Shown: positions 37,583 to 47,497, numbered from the stretch's first letter. The stretch is 64,000 bases of DNA from Butyrivibrio sp. WCD3002 (GCF_000424265.1 NZ_AUJO01000014.1:52662-116661); one strand, 5' to 3'. Numbers and translations: made by a program. The notes: a model not told the origin generated them from the letters alone.

Positions 37583-40500
37583 TCAAACCTTTTCCACACC
37601 AATAGTAACTGTCTCACCATTGATATCCCACTCCTTGGAATTTGCCACATTGCTGTCATAAACGATCTCTGTAGCAAGAACCTTGGTTGAAATGGAATCA
37701 GCATTGTCTTTAACGATCTGAGATATTTTCTCGTTACCATTTATAGACAGCTTGATGTGATCCATAACTTCGAAGCCGGAATCCTTACGCATTGTCTGAA
37801 CCTTACTGATAACCTCATACATGAAGCCTTCATTAAGGAGCTCCTGTGAAAGGTTAGTATCAAGAACAACAGTGATTCCGTGATCCTCTGTGCTCTCAAA
37901 GCCTTCCTTCTGAGCCATGTCGATAAGAAGGTCTTCCTCAGCAAGCTCAACAGCTGTGCCGTTTACCTCAAACTTAAGTGCTCCATTAGCCTTAAGCTCA
38001 TCCATAGCGTTGTTTCCATCAAGTGAAGCAAGATGCTCTTTGATACCGCCAAGAACCTTACCATACTTAGGTCCAACTGTCTTAAGCTGGGGCTTGAAGG
38101 TGTAGGTTGTGAAGTCTCTTACATCATCTGCAAAGACAACCTTCTTAACATTAAGCTCGTCCTCAATGATCTCCTGATAGAACTCAGATACAGACTTCTC
38201 AGCCTTAACATACATCTGTCCGATAGGCTGACGGTTCTTGATTGCAGCTGCGTTACGGCAAGCACGGCCAAGAACTACGATCTGAAGAACTTCATCCATG
38301 TTCTCCTCAAGATCCTTGTCGATAAAGCTCTCATCTACTGCAGGGAAATCGCAGAGATGGATTGACTCGGGTGCAGTGCTGTCACTTGTTCTTACAAGGT
38401 TCTGATAGATCTCCTCTGTCATGAAAGGAACCATGGGAGCTGCTGCCTTACATACGTTTACAAGAGCTGTGTAAAGAGTCATGTATGCAGAGATCTTATC
38501 CTGCTCCATTCCCTTAGCCCAGAAACGCTCACGGCATCTTCTTACATACCAGTTGGAAAGATCATCAACAAATGCATCAAGTGCCTTTCCAGCCTCAGGT
38601 ATTCTGTAATTCTCAAGGTTCTTATCAACTTCACCGATCATGGTGTTCATCTTGGAGAGGATCCACTTATCCATAACCGTAAGCTTATCCTTCTCAAGAC
38701 TGTATTTTGAAGCATCAAAGCCGTCGATATTTGCATAAAGTACGAAGAATGCGTATGTGTTCCAAAGTGTTCCGAGGAACTTTCTCTGTCCTTCCTGAAC
38801 AGTTTTTCCTGCAAATCTTGAAGGAAGCCATGGAGCAGAGTTTGTATAGAAATACCATCTGATAGCATCTGCACCGTACTTCTCAAGTGCTTCGAAAGGA
38901 TCAACCGCATTACCCTTGGACTTACTCATCTTCTGTCCGTTCTCATCCTGTACAAGACCAAGAACGATAACATTCTTGAATGCAGGCTTGTTGAAAAGAA
39001 GAGTAGCCTCAGCGTGAAGTGAGTAGAACCATCCTCTTGTCTGGTCTACAGCCTCAGAGATGAACTGAGCAGGGAACTGCTTCTCGAAGAGCTCCTTGTT
39101 CTCAAAAGGATAGTGGAGCTGTGCGAAAGGCATTGCTCCTGAATCGAACCAGCAGTCGATAACTTCCTTGACTCTGTGCATCTTCTTGCCGCACTTAGGA
39201 CATGTGATCTCAAACTTATCGATATAAGGTCTGTGAAGCTCTGTTGTCTCAGCAGAAGGATCTCCTGAAAGCTCAGCAAGCTCTTTCCTTGATCCTACTG
39301 AAAGCTGATGGCCGCAGTCATCGCACTCCCAGATATTAAGAGGTGTTCCCCAATATCTGTCACGGGAGATACCCCAGTCCTGAATGTTCTCAAGCCAGTC
39401 ACCGAAACGTCCCTTACCGATTGACTCAGGAATCCAGTTGATCTCCTGGTTATTTCTGATAAGGTCATCCTTAACTGCTGTAACCTTGATGAACCATGAA
39501 GAACGTGCATAGTACAAAAGAGGTGTACCGCATCTCCAGCAGTGAGGATAATCATGCTCCATCTTAGGTGCTGAGAAAAGAAGGCTTCTCTTATCAAGAT
39601 CCTTAAGTACCTCGGGATCCGCACTGATAGCACCCTCATCCATTTCCTTCTGAGTAGGCTTACATCTGTAGCCTGCAAAAGGTGTCTCAGGCTTAAGTTT
39701 TCCTTCGCCGTCAACCATCTGTACAAGAGGAGCATCATATTTTCTACCAACACGGGCGTCATCTTCACCGAATGCAGGAGCAATATGTACGATACCTGTA
39801 CCATCTGACATGGTTACGTAGTTATCGCAATAGATGAAGAATGCCTTCTTGTGCTGTCTCTCTGTCTCGTCAGCAGCGCACTGATAAAGAGGCTCATATT
39901 CTTTATATTCAAGGTCTGTACCTACATAAGTCTCAAGAACTTCGTAGGCCTTCTCACCCTCTTCCTTCGCTAAACTGCCGAGTACTGTATCTGCAAGAGC
40001 TTCTGCAAGATAATATGTATAGCCGTCTGCTGCCTTAACCTTGATGTACTTCTCATCAGGGTTCACGCAGAGTCCGATATTTGAAGGAAGTGTCCAGGGT
40101 GTTGTTGTCCATGCAAGGAAGTATGCATCCTCATCCTTAACCTTGAATCGAACAACAGCGGTGCGCTCTTTAAGTGTCTTATAGCCCTGAGCAACCTCGT
40201 GTGAAGAAAGAGGTGTGCCACAGCGAGGGCAATAAGGAACTACCTTGAAGCCCTTGTAAAGAAGACCCTTTTTCCAGATCTCGTTAAGAGCCCACCACTC
40301 GGACTCGATAAAGTTATCATCATAGGTGATGTAGGGGTGATCCATATCAGCCCAGAAACCAACTGTGCCGGAGAAATCTTCCCACATTCCCTTATATTTC
40401 CATACGGATTCCTTACACTTTTTAATGAAAGGCTCCATACCGTATTCTTCAATCTGCTCTTTTCCGTCAAGACCAAGGAGCTTTTCTACCTCGAGCTCTA

Positions 40501-40774
40501 CAGGAAGACCATGTGTATCCCAGCCTGCTTTACGGGGAACAGTGTAACCCTTCATTGTGCGGTATCTCGGGATCATATCCTTGATCGCACGTGTAAGTAC
40601 GTGTCCGATGTGGGGCTTGCCGTTTGCGGTCGGCGGACCATCATAGAACATATACATCTCGCCCTGGCTGCGTGTATCTACGCTCTTCTGGAAGATATCC
40701 TGATCTTTCCAGAACTGCTCGATCTTCTTCTCGCGGGCGACAAAATTCATATCAGTGTCAACCTTCTTATACAT
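37583..40774 (-). CDS. ileS: Isoleucyl-tRNA synthetase
   Basis: Class I synthetase of 1063 residues. HIGH motif is KPHIGHVLTRA, KMSKS motif is KMSKSKGNAVDPFE, and the editing domain lies between with GTGIVHIAPAFGEDDARVG. GWDTHGLPVELEVEK and the length over 1000 residues fit the eukaryote-like type 2 enzyme, a group known to include mupirocin-tolerant forms; tolerance here is inference only. GAAAGGAG precedes the ATG. Controlled by an Ile T-box immediately upstream. Confidence 0.96.
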   Translation of the reverse strand: MYKKVDTDMNFVAREKKIEQFWKDQDIFQKSVDTRSQGEMYMFYDGPPTANGKPHIGHVLTRAIKDMIPRYRTMKGYTVPRKAGWDTHGLPVELEVEKLLGLDGKEQIEEYGMEPFIKKCKESVWKYKGMWEDFSGTVGFWADMDHPYITYDDNFIESEWWALNEIWKKGLLYKGFKVVPYCPRCGTPLSSHEVAQGYKTLKERTAVVRFKVKDEDAYFLAWTTTPWTLPSNIGLCVNPDEKYIKVKAADGYTYYLAEALADTVLGSLAKEEGEKAYEVLETYVGTDLEYKEYEPLYQCAADETERQHKKAFFIYCDNYVTMSDGTGIVHIAPAFGEDDARVGRKYDAPLVQMVDGEGKLKPETPFAGYRCKPTQKEMDEGAISADPEVLKDLDKRSLLFSAPKMEHDYPHCWRCGTPLLYYARSSWFIKVTAVKDDLIRNNQEINWIPESIGKGRFGDWLENIQDWGISRDRYWGTPLNIWECDDCGHQLSVGSRKELAELSGDPSAETTELHRPYIDKFEITCPKCGKKMHRVKEVIDCWFDSGAMPFAQLHYPFENKELFEKQFPAQFISEAVDQTRGWFYSLHAEATLLFNKPAFKNVIVLGLVQDENGQKMSKSKGNAVDPFEALEKYGADAIRWYFYTNSAPWLPSRFAGKTVQEGQRKFLGTLWNTYAFFVLYANIDGFDASKYSLEKDKLTVMDKWILSKMNTMIGEVDKNLENYRIPEAGKALDAFVDDLSNWYVRRCRERFWAKGMEQDKISAYMTLYTALVNVCKAAAPMVPFMTEEIYQNLVRTSDSTAPESIHLCDFPAVDESFIDKDLEENMDEVLQIVVLGRACRNAAAIKNRQPIGQMYVKAEKSVSEFYQEIIEDELNVKKVVFADDVRDFTTYTFKPQLKTVGPKYGKVLGGIKEHLASLDGNNAMDELKANGALKFEVNGTAVELAEEDLLIDMAQKEGFESTEDHGITVVLDTNLSQELLNEGFMYEVISKVQTMRKDSGFEVMDHIKLSINGNEKISQIVKDNADSISTKVLATEIVYDSNVANSKEWDINGETVTIGVEKV

Positions 40775-40792
40775 CTGAAACTCCTTTCAAAA

Positions 40793-41038
40793 CTATAAAA
40801 CCCCCGTCCTGTAAAAAGGACGAGGGTCAAACTCGCTATACCACCTGTTTACGCATACTCCCCGAATTTACGGTTTTATATGATTCTCCATAACGGGGAG
40901 ATTCCGTCGTAACTTACTGATTCAAATAGTTCGGTTACGCAGCTCGGAAGTGATTTTCCATAGTTCATACTCGCACCTGCTCGCACCACCCGCAGGCTCT
41001 CTGAAGCTTTCAAAACAATGTACTGTCTTCGTCACAGC
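40793..41038 (-). promoter_or_regulatory. T-box riboswitch (Ile) upstream of ileS
   Basis: Read on the minus strand: stem I contains the AGAGAG element (41002-40997) and specifier loop GGAAAATCACTTCC with specifier ATC (Ile) at 40954-40952. The T-box sequence AACAGGTGGTATAGCG lies at 40850-40835 and contains the tRNA-NCCA-binding UGGU-type bulge. A terminator follows, CCCTCGTCCT paired with AGGACGGGGG and a T-run (40825-40793). Uncharged tRNA-Ile should stabilise the antiterminator and turn ileS on. Confidence 0.95.
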
Positions 41039-41059
41039 TTTTCTATTCAGTTATCCATA

Positions 41060-41088
41060 ATTTTATTCATGACATTAAAAAAAGTCAA
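41060..41088 (-). promoter_or_regulatory. Sigma-A promoter of ileS
   Basis: TTGACT (41088-41083), 17-nt spacer, TAAAAT (41065-41060), placed just upstream of the T-box. Confidence 0.85.
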
Positions 41089-41144
41089 GATATTATTTTC
41101 GTTGGCGTTATTATTCTTGCGCCTTGAATCAAGCTCAGCCTTAA

Positions 41145-42635
41145 TCAATAAATGCACCAGTAAGCCGTATTGCCATCGATTATCAGCTGTTCGTAAACAT
41201 TGAAGCTGTCCCATTCCTTTTCGGCAAAGTAAGCTTCCCTGACTTTATTTCCGTTTACCTTGCTTTTTCTGAATCTGAGCTCTGTGGTTCCGGTATCCAG
41301 CTTATTCACATATTCAAGAAGGCTGTAGGGAACGTTGTGCATTACCCTCTCGTTAATCTGGCCCACTGTGTAATAGACATCATCAAAATAATTAAGAGAT
41401 ACGCTGTCCTCACAAACCGCTATTTCTTCCACAGTGATGCCTGTTTCATTTTCATACTTATCAATTGCAACAAGTACGGCTCTTGCACAGGAAATATCCT
41501 TGTCATTGGAAATGTAATGATTTACGGCTATCTGCTGGTTTGAAAAAATCTGCAAAAGCACAATACACAGTATTACTCCCTGCATGATCGTCAAAGTTTT
41601 CCCATCAAGCTGCACAAAGGAAAGGAAAACAAAGCATCCCAAAGCCCCATAAAGCACAAAGATAACTCTTGGCGCATCTGCCTGCATAAGCGGAATTACT
41701 ATAGCCAGGCAAAACATTATAAATCCTGCAAATATATGGGTTACAACCTCCGGCTTTTCGTATCTGTGACAAATTATCATAAGCACTATTGCCGCAATTA
41801 TTGCCATAAGATTTGCATATCGGATTGGTAAAAGCCCGTTTCCGCTAACCAAAAAGGCCTTTAATAGATTTAAAATATGTGCGAATTTGTCGAGTACGGA
41901 TTCCTGCCTAAGTGCTTTTGGACTGTCTGTAACTATACCTAAAAGAAATACCACCTTTGAGGTAATGACATTGATAACGCCTGCCGCGATGCAACATAAA
42001 GATGTCAAAAGACCTCTTTTAAACATTCTTAAGGTAAGTGCATAGCCCTCATCAATGACTACAAACAGTATGGCATATACCGCGCTGAGCATAACCGTCG
42101 CCTGATAAGTAAACACAGCCATTAACAGGAAAAGTATTGCCCCTATATATCTTTTTCCGGAATACATATAAACCGCAATGGCAGAAAACAGAAAACCTAT
42201 ACTAAATGCAAAGCACTCCGGGAACATAAAATATTCCGAGTATAAGGTGCTTATAAGCGGAAGCGAAAGAATAAATCTTCCCATGTATTCCTGAACAGGA
42301 TCCATCTCAATCCGCTTTTCTCTAAGCTTACCGATTATAGTCTCCTGATAAACAAAGGCTGTAGATGCTGTGAAAATTAAAAAGAACATGTAAGAGAGTC
42401 TGTAGTGCTCAGGTAAAATGTATCCGATTTTATATAATGAAATTTCCACCAGATACGAAATATATCTGGTATATGCCAGCTTTGATTCGATATTTATAAG
42501 CGGATTAAGATAATGGGTCATGGTATCCGACTCAAATCCAAATCGATAAAAGCCCTGATAAGCAATGACCACAAGTATCAGTGTAATAAGATATGCATAT
42601 ATTTTGTTTGCCCATTCGTTTTTTCTGTTATTCAT
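41145..42635 (-). CDS. Polytopic membrane protein, GtrII-like glucosyltransferase family
   Basis: 496 residues with about ten transmembrane helices and a soluble C-terminal part of about 115 residues that should face outside. The start GFESDTMTHYLNP after the first helix and the spacing of helices resemble GtrII-type glucosyltransferases, which decorate surface glycans from lipid-linked glucose. The catalytic Glu/Asp is not securely identified. The following PAP2 phosphatase could recycle a lipid pyrophosphate carrier. Confidence 0.6.
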   Translation of the reverse strand: MNNRKNEWANKIYAYLITLILVVIAYQGFYRFGFESDTMTHYLNPLINIESKLAYTRYISYLVEISLYKIGYILPEHYRLSYMFFLIFTASTAFVYQETIIGKLREKRIEMDPVQEYMGRFILSLPLISTLYSEYFMFPECFAFSIGFLFSAIAVYMYSGKRYIGAILFLLMAVFTYQATVMLSAVYAILFVVIDEGYALTLRMFKRGLLTSLCCIAAGVINVITSKVVFLLGIVTDSPKALRQESVLDKFAHILNLLKAFLVSGNGLLPIRYANLMAIIAAIVLMIICHRYEKPEVVTHIFAGFIMFCLAIVIPLMQADAPRVIFVLYGALGCFVFLSFVQLDGKTLTIMQGVILCIVLLQIFSNQQIAVNHYISNDKDISCARAVLVAIDKYENETGITVEEIAVCEDSVSLNYFDDVYYTVGQINERVMHNVPYSLLEYVNKLDTGTTELRFRKSKVNGNKVREAYFAEKEWDSFNVYEQLIIDGNTAYWCIY

Positions 42636-42663
42636 CTATGCAAAATCCTTCTCACCCATAATT

Positions 42664-43587
42664 TTACTTTTCTTTCCCCATAAACAAAAAAACATAAGGA
42701 TAAATACCGATCAAAATTGTAAGCACAATGAAATAACGAGCCGATCTTACAAGATAGGCCGGTGTTGTTCCCGATGCCAAAAACTCCGCAGAAAACGGCA
42801 TTTTCAGAAGCTTGTTAAGGACAAAATACAATGCCCCGCCTCCCAATAATCTGACAATGCAAATGGCAGGCTTTGTGGTGCTTTTGAAATCCACAAATCT
42901 TTTTTCAATCTCTATTCCAAGGAAAAAGCCTCCCATGATTCCAAGCCCGGAGAAGTAGTCCTCTGTCTTGCAATAGAATATTCCAATACTGGCTATAAGA
43001 AATACAACCAGATTAACCTTCCATCTGTTCTCTTCGCCAAATTTATCCATGATGAATGGTACAGCGAAAATGACCAGTGCTCCGCATAACCAGCCCGTAA
43101 GCACGTCCGTTGGATAATGCACACCTACAGAAACTCTTGAAATACCCACAAGAAGCGGAAGTACAAAGGCGAGAACTTCAAAAAGTCTCTTTTTAGTATA
43201 TCTTCCTAGAGAACCATATGCTATGGCTGAATTCATAGAGTGACCACTGGGAAAAGAGTAACCCTGCGCGGCAACATCATATAAATCCGCATCCGGTTCC
43301 ACTGGCCTAAAACACTTAATTTCAGGATGCGCCATATAAGGTCTTATTCTCAAAAAGATATTTTTAATCAGCGGATTGAGAGTAATACCCACCGCTACGT
43401 TTGTTCCAATATAAATGCCAAACTTTTTGTCATAGCACCAATACAAAAAGCCAAGTATAAGTATTAGGGCATATTCCTCGCCAAGTGCAGAAAATTGCGA
43501 AACGATTTTTGCTCCTGTCTCTCCCAGAACACCCTGAAGCCATGTCATTAGAGCGGGTTCAAAAGCAAAATAGAATGTATTACCCAT
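42664..43587 (-). CDS. PAP2-family membrane phosphatase
   Basis: Three-part acid-phosphatase signature: KNIFLRIRPY (KX6RP), YSFPSGHSM (PSGH) and SRVSVGVHYPTDVL (SRX5HX3D). All catalytic residues are intact. About eight helices. Likely substrates are undecaprenyl pyrophosphate or other lipid phosphates. It is 28 bp upstream of the GtrII-like gene in the same direction, consistent with a small operon. Confidence 0.9.
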   Translation of the reverse strand: MGNTFYFAFEPALMTWLQGVLGETGAKIVSQFSALGEEYALILILGFLYWCYDKKFGIYIGTNVAVGITLNPLIKNIFLRIRPYMAHPEIKCFRPVEPDADLYDVAAQGYSFPSGHSMNSAIAYGSLGRYTKKRLFEVLAFVLPLLVGISRVSVGVHYPTDVLTGWLCGALVIFAVPFIMDKFGEENRWKVNLVVFLIASIGIFYCKTEDYFSGLGIMGGFFLGIEIEKRFVDFKSTTKPAICIVRLLGGGALYFVLNKLLKMPFSAEFLASGTTPAYLVRSARYFIVLTILIGIYPYVFLFMGKEK

Positions 43588-43675
43588 AAAAAATACCCCT
43601 TTCGAAAAAGCTATAAGTATATTGTATCATACTCATGTTATACTTTTCGTGTACTATTCCCGAATGGAGAAAAAT

Positions 43676-44503
43676 ATGAAAACACTGATAAATATAGAGG
43701 ATTATGAAGCACCTGAACTTTATGTTTACAAGGAGCAATCTGAAGTTCAGTTATATCACATAAACGAACCGGAGCCAGGTATTTTCATAGCAGAAAGTCC
43801 AAAGGTCATAGAGAGAGCTCTGGCTGCGGGCTATGAGCCAATATCACTTCTTATAGAAGATAAGCAGCTCCGTCAGGATAATGGTGAAGCAGCTTTACTT
43901 TTGGATAAGATATCTGCTCTTTCCTTTGAAGTTCCTGTTTACACCGCATCTGATGAGGTACTGACAGGTATTACCGGCTTCCACCTTACAAGAGGTGTCC
44001 TTTGTGCCATGAAAAGAAAAGAGCTCCCTTCAGTAGAGAGCATCTGCAATGACGCAAAGAAAATTGCTGTTCTTGAAAATGTGACAAATCCCACAAATGC
44101 AGGGGCAATCATACGAAGCGCCGCTGCACTCAATATCGATGCAGTACTTTTTTCGCATGGGTGCACAGATCCGCTATACAGACGTGCAATCCGGGTAAGC
44201 ATGGGCAATATTTTCCTTATGCCCTGGACCTTTTTACCTGAGGGCGATACCGTGGAACTTCTTAAATCCCTTGGCTTTTCCACTGTTGCCATGGCACTCA
44301 GGGATAATTCCTATTCTATCGATGATCCGAAGATCAGATCCAGTGAAAAGCTTGCCATTTACCTAGGCGCCGAGGGCGATGGTCTGATGCAGGAGACAAT
44401 AGATGCCTGCGACTTTTGCGTAAAGATTCCCATGTCCCATGATGTGGATTCATTAAACGTTGCAGCAGCCAGCGCGGTGGCTTTCTGGGCTATATCTCAC
44501 TGA
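43676..44503 (+). CDS. TrmH/SpoU-family RNA methyltransferase
   Basis: 275 residues from the ATG at 43676, which has GGAG 7 nt upstream; the frame to 43622 lacks one. The N-terminal part is an RNA-binding substrate domain. The SPOUT knot holds NPTNAGAIIRSAAAL (motif 1), IYLGAEGDGL (motif 2) and IPMSHDVDSLNVAAASA (motif 3). It methylates a ribose 2'-OH in rRNA or tRNA; the target is not predictable here. Confidence 0.9.
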   Translation: MKTLINIEDYEAPELYVYKEQSEVQLYHINEPEPGIFIAESPKVIERALAAGYEPISLLIEDKQLRQDNGEAALLLDKISALSFEVPVYTASDEVLTGITGFHLTRGVLCAMKRKELPSVESICNDAKKIAVLENVTNPTNAGAIIRSAAALNIDAVLFSHGCTDPLYRRAIRVSMGNIFLMPWTFLPEGDTVELLKSLGFSTVAMALRDNSYSIDDPKIRSSEKLAIYLGAEGDGLMQETIDACDFCVKIPMSHDVDSLNVAAASAVAFWAISH

Positions 44504-44514
44504 TGTTTTAGAGT

Positions 44515-45411
44515 TTAGAATTTCACAGTCCTGTTTATTGTATTTAAAACATTTTTCTTATCAAGGCTCCACAGCGGTTCAACAAGGAGTGCTCTTGGCC
44601 CATCTCCTGTCATTCTGTGGACAACGGTTTTCTTGGGAAGCATATTTATGCTCTCTGCTAAAAGCTCCACGTGCTCTTCCAAAGATAAAATATGGAAGGG
44701 CTCTTTTTTATATTCCTCATACATCTGAGTTCCTTTAAGAATCTGGAGATTCTGAAGCTTTATCCCGTTAAGCTCAGGAGAAAGGTTAGATAGATAGCGG
44801 ACAGTTTCGAGCATATCCGCTTTTGTCTCTCCCGGAAGACCGAAAATCACATGTACTATAACCTCTATTCCGATAGCCTTCAGATTCCTGTAGGCCTCTT
44901 CAAACACAGATAAATCATAGCCTCTGTGGAAATGTCTGGCGCTGTCTTCATGAATTGTCTGAAGTCCAAGCTCTATCCATACAGGCTTAACTTTTCTAAG
45001 CTCCTTAAGCATTGAAAGGACATCTTCGCCTATGCAGTCAGGTCTTGTACCTATTGCAAGGATCACCACGTCATCTCTTTCTATGGTCTCTTTATATAAA
45101 GACTTAAGTCTTTTAAGGTCCCCGTAGGTGTTGGTATAGGACTGAAAATATGCGATAAATCTTTGGGCGTCTGTCTTACTTCTGATACGCTTTTTGGCTT
45201 CCTCAATCTGAACGTCCACAGGGGCAACCTCTGCAGCAAACTCGCCGGAACCGCCTTCAGAGCAAAAGGTGCAGCCACCTGTAAGAGGCGTGCCGTCAGG
45301 AAGAATAATGCTGCCATCTCTGTTTGGGCAGGTGCAGCCTGATGAAAGAGAGAGTCTGTATATTTTTTCTCCATATTCTTTTTTCAGATAATCAGAAAGT
45401 CTCTGGGGCAT
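44515..45411 (-). CDS. TIGR01212-family radical SAM protein
   Basis: 298 residues with the family's signature cysteines in SSGCTCPNRDGS and GGCTFCSEGG, followed by the SAM-binding region. AIGTRPDCIGEDVL and GLQTIHEDSARHFHRGYD are typical of the YtqA/TIGR01212 group, related to Elp3-like radical SAM enzymes. The substrate is not known to me. Convergent with the SpoU gene, 11 bp apart. Confidence 0.9.
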   Translation of the reverse strand: MPQRLSDYLKKEYGEKIYRLSLSSGCTCPNRDGSIILPDGTPLTGGCTFCSEGGSGEFAAEVAPVDVQIEEAKKRIRSKTDAQRFIAYFQSYTNTYGDLKRLKSLYKETIERDDVVILAIGTRPDCIGEDVLSMLKELRKVKPVWIELGLQTIHEDSARHFHRGYDLSVFEEAYRNLKAIGIEVIVHVIFGLPGETKADMLETVRYLSNLSPELNGIKLQNLQILKGTQMYEEYKKEPFHILSLEEHVELLAESINMLPKKTVVHRMTGDGPRALLVEPLWSLDKKNVLNTINRTVKF

Positions 45412-45466
45412 GGTGGTACGTCCTTTTAATAAGAAATTTCACTTCATAATAATATCAAATTTCCTG

Positions 45467-45496
45467 TTGACAATATATATATGCTTCGTGTAATAT
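45467..45496 (+). promoter_or_regulatory. Promoter of tRNA-Gly copy 1
   Basis: TTGACA (45467-45472), 18-nt spacer, TAATAT (45491-45496), 32 nt before the mature tRNA 5' end. Confidence 0.8.
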
Positions 45497-45528
45497 ATGT
45501 TTTGCGTTGTTAATTATATAAATCGTTT

Positions 45529-45601
45529 GCGATAGTAGCTTAGTTGGTAAAGCGCCACCTTGCCAAGGTGGAGACCGCGGGTTCGAGCCCCGTCTATCGC
45601 T
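45529..45601 (+). tRNA. tRNA-Gly (anticodon GCC), copy 1
   Basis: Seven-bp acceptor GCGATAG/CTATCGC, anticodon stem CCACC/GGTGG with loop TTGCCAA (anticodon GCC), T-arm GCGGG-TTCGAGC-CCCGT region and discriminator T. CCA is not encoded. Identical over its full length to the copy at 54090. Confidence 0.97.
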
Positions 45602-45612
45602 TGAATAAAAAG

Positions 45613-45643
45613 AGAACCGGTTCGATTGAACCGGTTCTTTTTT
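45613..45643 (+). terminator. Terminator of tRNA-Gly copy 1
   Basis: AGAACCGGTTC pairs perfectly with GAACCGGTTCT around GATT, then TTTTT. A related hairpin follows the tRNA remnant at 58919. Confidence 0.92.
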
Positions 45644-45660
45644 ATTCGAGCGAAGCTGAG

Positions 45661-45926
45661 ACCCTCACCCGCGGTGCGGGATTCGTGTCTCCGCTTCGCT
45701 CCGGTCGTTGCTAAACGCTCGTCCCCCGGACGAGCAGCAACCCGTCTATCGCTTGCATTGAAATGGTTCACTTATCCGCGGTGCGGGATTCGTGTCTCCG
45801 CTCCGCTTCTACGTTCCACTTCGGTCGTTGCTGAACGCTCGGTCTTCGTTCCACTTCGGTCGTCGCTGAGCGCACATCCCCCGGATGTGCAGCGACCCCC
45901 GGACTCGTGCGACCCGTCTATCGCAT
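45661..45926 (+). repeat. tRNA-Gly tail repeat, two tandem units
   Basis: Two units, each beginning near CCGCGGTGCGGGATTCGTGTC (split by one base from 45670 and 45775), carrying a hairpin and ending with CCCGTCTATCGC, the tRNA-Gly 3' end. Unit 1 hairpin: GTTGCT and GCTCGTCC pair with GGACGAGC and AGCAAC. Unit 2 hairpin: GTCGCT and GCACATCC pair with GGATGTGC and AGCGAC, so stem changes are compensatory. Unit 1 with the start of unit 2 recurs at 54233-54347. No gene is supported in 45602-45961. Confidence 0.85.
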
Positions 45927-45961
45927 ATATTGAAAGGACAACCAACTTCTCTCTTCTATAA

Positions 45962-47497
45962 TCACAACAAAGGAGCAAGAACGCGCAGACAGCAATCAAT
46001 AAATCTGTAAAAAATACCATTATTAATGTACTCAAGAGTTCTCTGGGTACAGCTTTCAAGACTTGTCTCATAGTCTTTTTTCAGCGATTCAATTATATCT
46101 GCTTTGTAGAACAATGAATTACACTCAAAATGCAGGAACAGGCTGCGATAATCAAGATTTACCGTGCCGATGGTTGCAACCTTGCCATCAGCTATCATAG
46201 CCTTTGCATGGACGAAGCCCGGTGTGTATTCGTATATCTTAACCCCAGCCTTTAACAGGTCTCTGTAATAACTTCTGGACAAGCGATAAACTGCCTTCTT
46301 ATCAGGGATTCCCGGCATGATGATCCTGACGTCGATGCCTCTTTCGGCAGCTCTTATGAATGCATCAAAAAGCGCATCGCCCAGCATCAGATATGGCGTG
46401 TATAACCATACATATTCCGTAGCAAGTGATAATACTTCTGTATAAAAGACGTTACTGGTATGCTCTTCCCTCATAGGCGAATCATAATAAGGAAGAATGA
46501 ATCCGTTATCATCCTTCACAGATTCAGAAGCGGCAAAGGGTTCGATTTCCTCTTTGTTTATCAGGTCTTTTGAAAATGAGTTCCAAAATTCCACAAACAT
46601 GAAGGTATAGCTCTTTACCCCGGCACCGGTAATTCTAAAACCGATATCCTTCCATTTTCCAAACAATTCCTTCTCGTTAACATACTCATCTGCCAGATTG
46701 ACGCCGCCGCTGTATGCTACTTTGCCATCAATTACCATGATTTTTCTGTGATCACGGTTATTTAGCTGTGTTGTTACAAAGAAAAGCGGATTGAAGGGTA
46801 TGCACTTAATTCCCTTTTGCTGTAAATCACGTATGTCTACTAAAGAATAGGTTGCAATACTTCCAAGATCGTCATACATGACTCTGACATCAACTCCTGC
46901 TGCCACCCTGTCAGCCAGAATGTCAGTAAGCGTATCCCAGAAAACTCCGCGCTGTATGATGAAATACTCAATAAAGATGTATTTTTCTGCCTTTTTAAGG
47001 TCCTCGCACATATCAGCGAACATGTCCTCGCCGAAGGGATAGTACTTGGATGTATCGTTTTTCAAAAGCGGAAAGCCTGTTGTCTCATAGATTCTCTTAA
47101 CGGACTGACCCAGTCTTAGATCATCTCTCTTCAGCTCATCCGATAAATCCTTTTCATCAACAAATTCCTGTACCGTCACTTTATTTGGAGCCTTCTCCAT
47201 TTTTCTCTTAAGGCTTCTCCCTGTGCTCTTGTTTCCAAGGAAGGCATATAATATGGCTCCAAGAATGGGGAAGCCCAGTATGACCACAATCCAGAGTATC
47301 TTATATGAACTCTCATCCCGCCTCGAAATCAGAACCAGCACAAATATGACTGCCAAAACAGTAAACAGGATCTGTATGACATTGCCAAGATGCCCACCTA
47401 CAACGGTATCCAGTCCGCCAAAAAGAAGTACATACCAAAATACCTGCAGTGCTATGGCAGGAACAACAAGAAGAATTCGTCCTAATATTTTTTTCAT
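45962..47497 (-). CDS. cls: Cardiolipin synthase
   Basis: Phospholipase D superfamily enzyme that makes cardiolipin from phosphatidylglycerol. Two N-terminal helices plus a third (to about 80) anchor it. Two HKD motifs are intact: NRDHRKIMVIDG near 245 and GFVHAKAMIADG near 420. 511 residues is typical. AAAGGAG precedes the ATG. The gene ends just beyond the tRNA tail repeats, which read toward it. Confidence 0.93.
   Translation of the reverse strand: MKKILGRILLVVPAIALQVFWYVLLFGGLDTVVGGHLGNVIQILFTVLAVIFVLVLISRRDESSYKILWIVVILGFPILGAILYAFLGNKSTGRSLKRKMEKAPNKVTVQEFVDEKDLSDELKRDDLRLGQSVKRIYETTGFPLLKNDTSKYYPFGEDMFADMCEDLKKAEKYIFIEYFIIQRGVFWDTLTDILADRVAAGVDVRVMYDDLGSIATYSLVDIRDLQQKGIKCIPFNPLFFVTTQLNNRDHRKIMVIDGKVAYSGGVNLADEYVNEKELFGKWKDIGFRITGAGVKSYTFMFVEFWNSFSKDLINKEEIEPFAASESVKDDNGFILPYYDSPMREEHTSNVFYTEVLSLATEYVWLYTPYLMLGDALFDAFIRAAERGIDVRIIMPGIPDKKAVYRLSRSYYRDLLKAGVKIYEYTPGFVHAKAMIADGKVATIGTVNLDYRSLFLHFECNSLFYKADIIESLKKDYETSLESCTQRTLEYINNGIFYRFIDCCLRVLAPLL

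Noticed and set aside
45626..45961. Frames through the tRNA tail repeats
   Set aside because: Their peptides arise from tRNA and hairpin sequence and recur only because the DNA repeats recur.
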